A DNA stretch of 64,000 bases from Massilia sp. YIM B02763. Lineage in GTDB: Bacteria > Pseudomonadota > Gammaproteobacteria > Burkholderiales > Burkholderiaceae_D. Both the position numbers and the translations under genes were made by a program. The DNA is taken from positions 186,001-250,000 of the forward strand of contig NZ_JASNRD010000004.1 in assembly GCF_030412015.1 (NCBI RefSeq). Direction: 5' to 3'. Under the pieces are notes generated by a model. The model saw only the letters and a program-made list of their open reading frames with translations. It had not been told where the DNA came from and made no database searches. Within the stretch, counting starts at the first letter, position 1, and each line of letters begins with the position of its first letter. Of the stretch, positions 18,738 to 26,442 are shown one piece after another.

Positions 18738-19754
18738 TCAGTCGTTCTTGCGCGTGGCGTCTTCGCGCTCCATGCGGGCGCGCACGCCGCCGTCGACGCC
18801 CGTGCCGGCCTGCATCGGCTGGTGCAGGGAGCCGCTCGTGGGCGGCTGCGTCGGCGGGGCGCTTTCCATCTGCGATGCGTGGGCGATATTGGCGGAGATG
18901 CGTTCGGTCAGGTCGGGGGCGACGTGGTGCGACCAGATCGCGCCGCGCGCCTTCCAGCCGGTCGGCACTTCCTCGCGCGGATACAGCGAGGTGTAGACGA
19001 TGTAGTCGACGACCTTGCCGGCATCGTCCATCGCCGGCATGCGCGCCGTGCGGCCCGTGTAGTTGGCGGCATGGTCGAAGAACGGCGTGTCGGTGGCCCA
19101 GGGCATCACCGTCGCCACCTCGATCGGGCCGCGCAGGCCGGCCAGGCGCAATTCCTCGTTGAGGGCGCGGCCCAGGCCCAGCACGGCCGCCTTGGAGGCC
19201 GAGTACGAGGCGTGGTAGGCCAGCGGGACTTCGCTCTCGACCGAGCCGATATTGATCAGCACGCCGCGCCCCTGCTTGCGGAACTGCTGCAGCGCCACGT
19301 GGCTGCCGAAGACGACGCCCTTGACGTTGACGTCGATGACGCGCGCATGGTCCTCCACGGGCACCTGCTCGAAGGGGCCGATCGCGCCGACCGCGGCATT
19401 GTTGATCCACACGTCGATGCGGCCGAAGCGCTGCACGGCGCCGTCCGCCAGGCGCTGCACGTCCTGCAGGCGCGAGACGTCGGTGGTGACGACGAGCGCC
19501 TTGCCGCCGGCCGCTTCCAGCTCGCGCGCCACCTCGTTCAGCACCTCGGTACGGCGCGCCGCCAGCACGACGTTGGCATGCATGCCGCCCAGCTTGACGG
19601 CGACGCCGCGCCCGAAACCGCTCGACGCGCCCGTGACGACATAGGTCTTGCCCGCCACTTGCTGCCGCTCGCTGGTCGACAGCGTCGTGGTGCAGCCGGT
19701 CAGGATCACGACGGCAAGGGCGACGATGCACTGCTGGACGATGCGAAGCGGCAT
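18738..19754 (-). CDS. short-chain dehydrogenase/reductase with a lipoprotein signal
   Basis: The 338-aa protein begins with a type II signal (hydrophobic run, lipobox LTGC at about residues 15-18). A complete classical SDR domain follows: TGASSGFGRG cofactor motif, NNAAVG, catalytic Ser in GSVESEV and YSASK (Y-x-x-x-K). A C-terminal low-complexity tail with PPTQPPTSG ends the protein. The start at 19754 is supported by GGAG six bases upstream. An NAD(P)-type fold carried behind a lipoprotein signal is odd, because the cofactor is cytoplasmic; either the enzyme stays on the inner face or the signal is not processed. Confidence 0.82.
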   Translation of the reverse strand: MPLRIVQQCIVALAVVILTGCTTTLSTSERQQVAGKTYVVTGASSGFGRGVAVKLGGMHANVVLAARRTEVLNEVARELEAAGGKALVVTTDVSRLQDVQRLADGAVQRFGRIDVWINNAAVGAIGPFEQVPVEDHARVIDVNVKGVVFGSHVALQQFRKQGRGVLINIGSVESEVPLAYHASYSASKAAVLGLGRALNEELRLAGLRGPIEVATVMPWATDTPFFDHAANYTGRTARMPAMDDAGKVVDYIVYTSLYPREEVPTGWKARGAIWSHHVAPDLTERISANIAHASQMESAPPTQPPTSGSLHQPMQAGTGVDGGVRARMEREDATRKND

Positions 19755-20178
19755 GGGGAACTCCGTGGCGAGAAAGGATGCGATGCAGCCCATGCTAGCG
19801 GCATCGCCGCCGTCGTCGCCGTTCGATACCTTGTAGAACGAATTTGTCCCCGTGACCATTGCCAAAAATCGGGCTCCGACCCCGGCTCCGACCCCGGTTT
19901 GATGGTTTTCAGGGAAGGCGGATGAGGCCGGAAATCTTGTCAAAAACTGTATGCATTCGCTGCAATTCGGCGCCGGATTTCGACGTTTCATCCCGCTTTT
20001 TCGACGCTCCAGCACATGCCGGATGACGCTACGGACAGCACTTCCTACACTGTCATCACTCGCCGCACATTCGCAATGCGGCGAAATGAAAACCGGTGGA
20101 CATTGAGGGCTGTCATTGAATGTTTTTGGAAATGGCTCTTGGTCCGACTTTTATTTCGTATCGTAAATAGGAGCAATC
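19755..20178. other. 424-bp intergenic region
   Basis: No gene is supported here. It contains the 12-bp tandem element at 19872-19895 and, further right, AT-richer sequence just before the small lipoprotein gene that probably holds its promoter, with AGGAG ahead of the start at 20179. I could not identify clear -35/-10 boxes. Confidence 0.6.
19872..19895. repeat. tandem GGCTCCGACCCC element
   Basis: Two adjacent perfect copies of GGCTCCGACCCC. Related CTGACCCC cores occur directly after the stop codons at 18703 and 28307. Read on the other strand these are GGGGTCRGA motifs, a type common in proteobacterial intergenic repeats. Confidence 0.7.
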
Positions 20179-20550
20179 ATGCGCATCCAACACATCCTGG
20201 CATTCGCCGCCGCCGCCACCCTGTCGCTGACAGCCTGTGCGGACCCGTCGGTAGCGCCGTCGGCACTGTCGACGAACCAGGTGACGGTGCAGGGCAGCCA
20301 GGCCCCGGTCTACCGCCTGAGCCCGGACGAAGCCGCGGGCATGAAGGGGCTGTTCCGCCTGGACGACGGCCGCGTCATGAAGGTGACGAACCAGAGTGCC
20401 AAGCTGTTCATGGAATTGGACGGCAAGCGCGAAGAATTGGTGGCGACCGGATCGAACAAGTTCGTCGGGCGCCACAGCGGCACCAAGGTGGCGTTCAACC
20501 AGGTGCCGTTCGCGGACGAGGTCGTGGTCGGCCAGGTCGCCGGCCGTTGA
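20179..20550 (+). CDS. small secreted lipoprotein, unknown function
   Basis: The 123-aa protein has a lipoprotein-like signal (ILAFAAAATLSLTAC). The mature part of about 100 residues contains an APVYRLSPDEAAGMKGLFRLDDGRVMKV stretch that resembles small beta-rich periplasmic proteins. I do not recognise a named family. It has AGGAG upstream and a strong terminator 36 bp downstream, so it is monocistronic. Confidence 0.75.
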   Translation: MRIQHILAFAAAATLSLTACADPSVAPSALSTNQVTVQGSQAPVYRLSPDEAAGMKGLFRLDDGRVMKVTNQSAKLFMELDGKREELVATGSNKFVGRHSGTKVAFNQVPFADEVVVGQVAGR

Positions 20551-20585
20551 TGCGCACGCGCCGCCGGGCACGCAGGACACGCGCT

Positions 20586-20616
20586 GGCCGGCCCCAGGGC
20601 CCGGCCGGCCTTCTTT
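20586..20616 (+). terminator. intrinsic terminator between lipoprotein and pirin genes
   Basis: GGCCGGCC (20586-20593) pairs with GGCCGGCC (20603-20610) around a 9-nt loop, followed by TTCTTT. It sits in the 68-bp gap between the convergent lipoprotein and pirin genes. Confidence 0.75.
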
Positions 20617-20618
20617 GC

Positions 20619-21476
20619 TCAGATCGGCGCGCCGAACTTGCCCGCCTGGTAGTCGACGATCGCCTGGTTGATTTCCTGGCGCGTGTTCATCACGAACGGG
20701 CCGTGCGCGACGACGGGTTCGCGGATCGGCTCGGCATGTCCCAGCAGCAGCACCGTGGTGCCTTGCGCCACGATTTCCAGCGTATCGCCTTGCGGTTCGA
20801 ACTCGGCCAGGTGCATCGCGTGCACCGTGTCCGGCGCCACGTTGATGCCGCCCTTGACGACGTACACGAACGGATTGCGTTCCAGCAGGTTGTCGAGCAT
20901 CAGGCGGCCGCCGTCCTGCATCTCGACCGTGCTCATGAACACGCCCGTCAGCGATGCGATGGGACCGGTGACGCCCTGGTAGGTCCCGGAGATCAGGTTC
21001 ACGCGCACCTTGCCGCCGTCGCTCTCGACGACGGGGATCGCATCGCGCTGCAGGCCCGTGTAGCGCGGCGCCGTCATCTTCAGCGCCGGCGGCAGGTTCA
21101 CCCACAGCTGCAGGATCTCGAGCGGACCGCCGCGGTCCATGAATTCCTGGGGCGACACCTCGGCGTGCACGAGGCCGCTGCCCGCCGTCATCCATTGCAC
21201 GCCGCCCGGACCGATGATGCTTTCGTGGCCGGCGCTGTCGCGGTGCGCCAGCAGGCCGTCGAGGATGAAGGTGACGGTCTCGAAGCCGCGGTGCGGATGG
21301 GGGCCGAAGGGCAGGCCGCGGTTGTGCGGCGGGTAGACCTGCGGGCCGTGGTGGTTGAGGAAGAGGAAGGGATCGATCTGGTCGAGGTGGGCGCTCGGCA
21401 CCGGACGGTGCGTGATCAGGTCGCCGATGTCGTCGCGCAGGGCGGGATGCACCCGCTGGATGATTTTCTTGGTCAT
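20619..21476 (-). CDS. pirin-family bicupin protein
   Basis: The 285-aa protein matches bacterial pirins (YhhW type). The N-terminal cupin has the metal-binding HPHRGFETVTF (two His) and the later His/Glu pair in SGLVHAEVSP. The C-terminal cupin is recognisable but lacks a full metal set, as usual. Pirins are cytoplasmic iron proteins; some are quercetin 2,3-dioxygenases, others redox sensors. The function of this copy is not evident from context. Confidence 0.92.
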   Translation of the reverse strand: MTKKIIQRVHPALRDDIGDLITHRPVPSAHLDQIDPFLFLNHHGPQVYPPHNRGLPFGPHPHRGFETVTFILDGLLAHRDSAGHESIIGPGGVQWMTAGSGLVHAEVSPQEFMDRGGPLEILQLWVNLPPALKMTAPRYTGLQRDAIPVVESDGGKVRVNLISGTYQGVTGPIASLTGVFMSTVEMQDGGRLMLDNLLERNPFVYVVKGGINVAPDTVHAMHLAEFEPQGDTLEIVAQGTTVLLLGHAEPIREPVVAHGPFVMNTRQEINQAIVDYQAGKFGAPI

Positions 21477-21616
21477 GCTGTCTGTCCTGTCGTTTTACAC
21501 GCCCATACGATAGCCGATCCGGCGCGCACGCGCTCATGGCTGGCCTCGTGCTCGCCTTCCTGCCGCCAGGCAAGCCTGCTAGACTCCTCGTGCTTTTTGC
21601 ATAGGGGAGACGTGGT

Positions 21617-23164
21617 GTGAACGAGAACAACAGGAAGACCCTGCGCGCCGTGCCGGCCGCGCTGGCGCTGGCGTGCGCGCTGGCCGCCGCCTTCGGCCCT
21701 GCCCGGGCCGCCGTGCCGGTCGACATGCCGGGCGACGCCGCCGTCAAGGCCGCCAAGCATGCGGCCACGGCCTACCGCGACGACGTGGTCGACACGCTGG
21801 CGAAGCTGGTCAGCTTCAACACGGTGGCGGCCAAGGACGTGCCGTGCGAGCAGAATCCGACCCACATCGCCTTCAAGAAGGCGCTCGCAGGGGAAGCGCG
21901 CCGCCTGGGCCTGGATTTCGCCGACCACGGTTGCGTGGCCATCGTCGGCTTAGGGCAGGGAGAACAACGCGTGGGCCTCATCGCGCACGGCGACGTGCAG
22001 CCGGTCGACCCGTCCAAGTGGAAGAAGTCGCCGTTCGAACTCGATCGCACGAGCGAGGCGGGGCGCCTGCTGGCACGCGGCGCCGAGGACGACAAGGGCC
22101 CGATCGCCACCGCGCTGTATGCGATGAAGTCGCTGAAGGACTTGCAGCTGCCGCTGTCCAAGCGCATCGAGCTGTACGTGTACATGGCCGAGGAATCGGA
22201 CTGGGCGCCGCTGGAGCGCTTCGTCAAGGAATACCCGCTGCCGCAGGTGAATGTGACGCTGGACGCCGAGTATCCGGCCGTGACGGCCGAGAAGGGCTAT
22301 GGCTCGGTCGCCGTGACGGTGCCCGCGACGGCGCCGGCGGCCGGGACCGACGGCCCGTGGATCGGCGCATTCAAGGGAGGCTTCTTCGAGAGCCAGATTC
22401 CCGAGGATGCGCAAGCGCTCGTGATGGGTGCGACGCCGGCGCTGGAAGCCCAGATCCGCCAGCGCGGCGCGAAGCAGGCCGGCATGCGCTACGAGTTCGC
22501 CTGGCAAGGGCAGGACCTTCGCGTGACGGCGAAGGGCGTGTCCGCCCATTCCTCGAAGCCGGAAGACGGCGTGAACGCGATCGCCATGCTGGCCGACGCG
22601 CTGGCCGTGCGGCCCTGGCCGGATGCCGGCGCCGGCGCGCTGGTGAACTTCCTCAACGAGATGGTCGGCACCGGCTACTACGGCGAGAAGTTCGGCAGCA
22701 TCGCCTACCGCGACGCCTTCATGGGGCCGATGACGTTCGCGCCGACGGTGATCCGCGAACAGGCCGGCGGCCTCGCACTGTCGATCAACATCCGCCGGCC
22801 GCAGGGCAAGACGGGCGAGCAGCTGTCCAACGAGATCAATGCCGCGCTGGCCCAGTGGCAGGGCGCCCACGTGCAGCTGGCAAAGATCGGCATGGACATC
22901 GGCGACCCCTGGGTCCAGACCGATGCGCCCCAGCTGCCCACGCTGCTGGGCGTGTTCTCCTACTTCACGGGCGTGAAGGATCCGAAGCCGGTGGCCATCG
23001 GCGGCGGCACCAATTCGCGCCTGTTCCCCCACGCCGTCAGCTTCGGCCCGGCGATGCCGCATACCGTTTATACGGGGCACTCGGAGCACGAGTTCATCAC
23101 GGTCAAGCAGTTGCTGCTGAACCTGCAGATGTACACGGCGGTGATGGCGGAGCTGGCCAAATAA
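21617..23164 (+). CDS. secreted M20-family dipeptidase
   Basis: The 515-aa zinc peptidase has a signal peptide (AAAFGPARA, cleavage near residue 31). The M20 metal-ligand blocks are present: HGDVQPV (His124, Asp126), RGAEDDKG, the Glu pair in MAEESDW, and the dimerisation-domain SAHSSKPEDG, with a C-terminal YTGHSEHE that should supply the last His. It resembles PepV-type dipeptidases. The start is GTG at 21617, with AGGGGAGA upstream and no alternative before the signal peptide. It appears monocistronic. Confidence 0.88.
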   Translation: MNENNRKTLRAVPAALALACALAAAFGPARAAVPVDMPGDAAVKAAKHAATAYRDDVVDTLAKLVSFNTVAAKDVPCEQNPTHIAFKKALAGEARRLGLDFADHGCVAIVGLGQGEQRVGLIAHGDVQPVDPSKWKKSPFELDRTSEAGRLLARGAEDDKGPIATALYAMKSLKDLQLPLSKRIELYVYMAEESDWAPLERFVKEYPLPQVNVTLDAEYPAVTAEKGYGSVAVTVPATAPAAGTDGPWIGAFKGGFFESQIPEDAQALVMGATPALEAQIRQRGAKQAGMRYEFAWQGQDLRVTAKGVSAHSSKPEDGVNAIAMLADALAVRPWPDAGAGALVNFLNEMVGTGYYGEKFGSIAYRDAFMGPMTFAPTVIREQAGGLALSINIRRPQGKTGEQLSNEINAALAQWQGAHVQLAKIGMDIGDPWVQTDAPQLPTLLGVFSYFTGVKDPKPVAIGGGTNSRLFPHAVSFGPAMPHTVYTGHSEHEFITVKQLLLNLQMYTAVMAELAK

Positions 23165-23185
23165 TGGTTACTGGCGATCTACATG

Positions 23186-23271
23186 CGTCGCCCCTGCGAA
23201 GGCAGGGGCCCAATGTCATGTTTGACCGGTAGTGCATGCAGCATTGGGTCCCCGCCTTCGCGGGACCGACG
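23186..23271. repeat. dispersed palindromic repeat, copy 2
   Basis: Arms at 23186-23215 and 23242-23271 are inverted, with core CCCTGCGAAGGCAGGG on the left and a variant (CCCGCCTTCGCGGG) on the right. It lies 21 bp after the dipeptidase stop. Confidence 0.85.
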
Positions 23272-23398
23272 TGCCAGCGTTGTCGGCCGTAGCATTCCAC
23301 ATCCCTCCATTCCCGCCATCCCACCCCTCCGGCTGCTTGTCCCGTTCCAGATCTTGTCGTAGACTGCGCGACAATATTTCATTTCTGAAACATTCCAC

Positions 23399-23620
23399 AT
23401 GCATCATGACATCGAATGGGACGCCGGCGATCTCGCCTGCGGCGATCTCGTGCTCGAGCTGCGCCGCCGCGTGCGCGCCGATCCGGGCAAGGTCTTCCGC
23501 GTGATCGCCCTCGATCCCGGCGCCCCGGCCGACATCCCGGCCTGGTGCGCCATGACGGGTCACGCGCTCGTCGGCCACGATCCCGATGCGTCGGCCTTCT
23601 TCATCCGCGCCAAAGACTAA
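23399..23620 (+). CDS. TusA-like sulfur-carrier protein
   Basis: The 73-aa protein has the size and fold pattern of TusA/SirA proteins. The carrier Cys is retained (Cys14 in GDLACGDLVLELRRRVRA), but the usual CPxP motif is CGDL. The C-terminal half with PAWCAMTGHALVG matches the TusA beta-strand pair that precedes the last helix. TusA proteins carry persulfide sulfur between enzymes. It is the first gene of a seven-gene run with 18-, 21- and 10-bp gaps and overlaps, so it is likely co-transcribed with the DsrE-like, ABC and MetE-like genes. Confidence 0.75.
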   Translation: MHHDIEWDAGDLACGDLVLELRRRVRADPGKVFRVIALDPGAPADIPAWCAMTGHALVGHDPDASAFFIRAKD

Positions 23621-23638
23621 CCACCCAAGGAGAACCAC

Positions 23639-24001
23639 ATGTCCGGCAAGTTCCTGGTCAACCTGACGAGCAGCCTCGACAACACCGACAAGGCCACCGT
23701 CGCCTTCGTCGTCGCCAATGCCGCCGTGGCATCGGACAAGGACACCGTCGTGTTCCTGTCGATCGAAGGCGTGCGCCTGTCGCAGAAGGGTTTCGCCGAC
23801 AGCATCCACGAAGAAGGCTTCGCGCCGCTGAAGGAGCTGATGGACAACTTCGCGGCCGCCGGGGGCAAGATGTACGTGTGCTCGCCGTGCTTCAAGAAGC
23901 GCAAGCTGGACGAGGACAAGCTGGTCGCCGGCGCCGCCGTCGTCGGCGGCGCCAAGCTCGTCGAGTTCATGAGCGACGGCTGCCCGAGCGTCAGCTACTG
24001 A
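23639..24001 (+). CDS. DsrE-family sulfurtransferase-like protein
   Basis: The 120-aa protein has the DsrE/TusD/YchN Rossmann-like pattern: KATVAFVVANAAVASDKDTVVFLSIEGV at the N-terminus, and a candidate persulfide Cys pair (Cys81, Cys84) in YVCSPCFKKRK. DsrE-family proteins pass sulfur to or from TusA partners, and one is encoded immediately upstream. AAGGAGAA precedes the start. The oligomeric state and donor are unknown. Confidence 0.8.
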   Translation: MSGKFLVNLTSSLDNTDKATVAFVVANAAVASDKDTVVFLSIEGVRLSQKGFADSIHEEGFAPLKELMDNFAAAGGKMYVCSPCFKKRKLDEDKLVAGAAVVGGAKLVEFMSDGCPSVSY

Positions 24002-24022
24002 TCCACCGATACGGAATACGGA

Positions 24023-24907
24023 ATGACTTCGAACCGCAGGACCATCCTCGCCGCCGGCCTCGCCGCCGCCGGCACCCTGGCGCTGGGCGCCGCACCCGCG
24101 CTGGCGCAGGGAAAACGCAAACTGCGCTTCGGCGTCGGCCCGCTGCTGCCGACCGCCGAGGACACCAGGAAGGCCTACACGCCGTTCTTCGCCCACCTGG
24201 CCAAGGAGCTGAACGCCGACTTCGAACTGTTCGCGACCACCGACTGGGCCGGCATGGCCGTGGCGATGGGTTCCGGCCAGCTCGACCTGGCCTGGATGGG
24301 CCCGTGGGGCTACATCATCGCCAACAACAGCACCGGCTGCGTGGCGCTGGCGACCGTCAAGTACGACGAGAAGCCGTTCTACCACGCCATCGTGATCGGC
24401 AAGCCGGACCTGAAGGTCGCGAAATTCCCGGACGATACCAGGGGCCTGACGATGTCCTTCGCCGACGTCGGCTCGACCTCGGGCTGGCTGGTGCCGACCT
24501 GGTATGCGAAGGAAGTCTGGAAGATCGATCCGAAGGCATTCTGGAAGTACGGCGAGGGCGCGACCCATGCCGCCAACGAGATGGCCGTGCAGGCCGGCCA
24601 GGCGGACATGGCCACCGACTTCGACCGCAACCGCAACGCCATGATCGAGTCGGGCAAGGTCAAGCCGAACGCCAACAAGATCCTGTGGACCTCGGCGCCG
24701 CTGCCGAACGACGCCATCGCCGTCCCGAAGGGCACGCCCCAGGCCTTCATCGACCAGGTGCAGAAGATCCTCGCGTCGATCACCGTCGAACAGGCCAGGA
24801 CGCTGCTGCCGCCGCACTACACGGGCTTCGTCAAGGCCGACCACGCCGCCTACGAATCGATCGAGAAGGCCGGCATCGCGGTCGGCAAGATCAAGCGCAA
24901 GTCCTGA
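24023..24907 (+). CDS. phosphonate-type (PhnD-like) ABC substrate-binding protein, Tat signal
   Basis: The 294-aa protein starts with a twin-arginine leader (NRRTILAAG, hydrophobic run, ALAQG). The mature part follows PhnD/PtxB-type binding proteins: LRFGVGPLLPTAEDTRKAYTPFFAHLAKEL, GSGQLDLAWMGPWGYI, and DVGSTSGWLVPTWY, the anion-binding region. PhnD-type proteins bind phosphonate, phosphite, thiamine precursors or other oxyanions. The gene sits among sulfur-carrier genes with no C-P lyase genes, so a sulfur-containing anion is a plausible ligand; that is inference. Confidence 0.85.
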   Translation: MTSNRRTILAAGLAAAGTLALGAAPALAQGKRKLRFGVGPLLPTAEDTRKAYTPFFAHLAKELNADFELFATTDWAGMAVAMGSGQLDLAWMGPWGYIIANNSTGCVALATVKYDEKPFYHAIVIGKPDLKVAKFPDDTRGLTMSFADVGSTSGWLVPTWYAKEVWKIDPKAFWKYGEGATHAANEMAVQAGQADMATDFDRNRNAMIESGKVKPNANKILWTSAPLPNDAIAVPKGTPQAFIDQVQKILASITVEQARTLLPPHYTGFVKADHAAYESIEKAGIAVGKIKRKS

Positions 24908-24920
24908 CGGACCGGCCGTG

Positions 24921-25676
24921 ATGCGTTCTCCGCTGCGCTGGCTGGCGTGGGTGCTGGCCGCCGTGTTCTACGTCGCCTGCTGGCGCGTCGCCCAGATCGA
25001 CCCGGGCAAGCTGGCCACCGGCCTGCCCAAGCTGGGTCACTGGATCGCATCCGCCTGGCCGCCGGCGCTGGACGAACTGCCGCTGTTCGGCGAGCGCATC
25101 ATGGAGACGGTGGCCATGGCGGCCATCGGCACCACGGCCGCCATGCTGCTGGCGCTGCCGATGGCGGTACTCGCGAGCCGCAACGTCACGCCGCTGCCGC
25201 GCCTGTACCGCCCCGCGCGCTGGCTGCTGAACGCCTTGCGCGGCATCGATTCCTTCGTGTTCGCGCTGCTGTTCGTGGCGGCCGTCGGCCTGGGGCCGTT
25301 CGCCGGCGTGATCGGCATCGCGCTGCATACCTGGGGCAGCGCCGCCAAGCTGCTGGCCGACCACGTCGAGAACATGCCGACCGGTCCGTTCCACGCCGTG
25401 CTCGGCACGGGCGCCGGCCGCTTCACGGCGATCTGCTACGCCGTGCTGCCGGAGATCCTGCCCGTGCTGCTCTCGAGCGCCTTGTACTGGTGGGAGTTCA
25501 ACGTGCGCGCCTCCACGGTGCTGGGCGTCGTCGGCGCCGGCGGCATCGGCCTGGAACTGAAGAACAGCATGGACTTGCTGGATTTCCCGCGCCTGTTCAC
25601 CATCATCGCGCTGATCCTCGTCGTCGTCACGGTGCTCGATGCGGTGAGCGGCTGGATCAGGAAGCGTCTCGTATGA
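24921..25676 (+). CDS. PhnE-like ABC transporter permease
   Basis: A 251-aa inner-membrane protein with about six TM segments and the binding-protein-dependent transport motif, here ENMPTGPFHAVLGTGAGRFTAICYAVLPEILP, plus the PhnE-like VLGVVGAGGIGLEL. ATG 24921 is preferred over GTG 24918, both poorly supported by a ribosome-binding site. It is coupled in order with its PhnD-like binding protein upstream and PhnC-like ATPase downstream. Confidence 0.85.
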   Translation: MRSPLRWLAWVLAAVFYVACWRVAQIDPGKLATGLPKLGHWIASAWPPALDELPLFGERIMETVAMAAIGTTAAMLLALPMAVLASRNVTPLPRLYRPARWLLNALRGIDSFVFALLFVAAVGLGPFAGVIGIALHTWGSAAKLLADHVENMPTGPFHAVLGTGAGRFTAICYAVLPEILPVLLSSALYWWEFNVRASTVLGVVGAGGIGLELKNSMDLLDFPRLFTIIALILVVVTVLDAVSGWIRKRLV

Positions 25677-25686
25677 AGGCCGCACC

Positions 25687-26442
25687 ATGAATGACCTGTT
25701 CATCGCGGAAGGCGTGGTGCGCCGCTACGGCGAACGCACGGTGCTCGACGGCGTCGGATTCGCGCTGGGACGCGGCGAGATGCTGGCGCTGCTGGGCCCC
25801 AGCGGCGCCGGCAAGACCACGCTGCTGCGCTGCCTCGCGGGCCTGGAACGGCCGGACGGCGGCAAGGTGGCGCACCAGGGCCTGGACGTGGCGCTGCTGC
25901 GCGGGCGCGAACGGCGCCGCATCGCCATGGTGTTCCAGCAGTTCAACCTGGTCGGCCGCCTGTCGGCGCTGGACAATGTGCTGGCCGGGCGGCTCGGCCA
26001 CGTGCCCGCATGGCGCGGCTGGCTGCGCCGCTTCGCGCCCGAGGACGTCGCGCTGGCGCGCCGCTGCCTCGCCAGGGTGGGGCTGGCCGGCGTCGAAGCG
26101 CAGCGCGCCGACACGCTGTCCGGCGGCCAGCAGCAGCGCGTGGCGATCGCGCGCGCGCTGGCGCAGCAGCCGGACCTGATCCTCGCCGACGAACCGGTGG
26201 CCAGCCTCGATCCTGGCACCGGCGCCGGCATCCTCGACCTCCTGACGTCCATCTGCCACGCCGACGGCGTGGCCGTCGTCTGCAGCCTGCACCAGCCGGA
26301 CTTCGCGCGCCGCTATGCCGACCGTGCGATCGGCCTGCGCGCGGGCCGCGTCGTCGTCGACGTGCCCGCGTCCCTGCTCGGGGACGCCGAACTGCGGGCG
26401 TTGTACGATGGCGCCATCCACTCCACGGAACCACTTCCATGA
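25687..26442 (+). CDS. PhnC-like ABC transporter ATP-binding protein
   Basis: The 251-aa ATPase has Walker [11 protein letters not shown]-loop [18 protein letters not shown] of the PhnC type, signature [15 protein letters not shown] and Walker [13 protein letters not shown]. Its stop overlaps the start of the TusA::MetE-like fusion (ATGA), which ties the transporter tightly to that enzyme. Confidence 0.88.
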   Translation: MNDLFIAEGVVRRYGERTVLDGVGFALGRGEMLALLGPSGAGKTTLLRCLAGLERPDGGKVAHQGLDVALLRGRERRRIAMVFQQFNLVGRLSALDNVLAGRLGHVPAWRGWLRRFAPEDVALARRCLARVGLAGVEAQRADTLSGGQQQRVAIARALAQQPDLILADEPVASLDPGTGAGILDLLTSICHADGVAVVCSLHQPDFARRYADRAIGLRAGRVVVDVPASLLGDAELRALYDGAIHSTEPLP

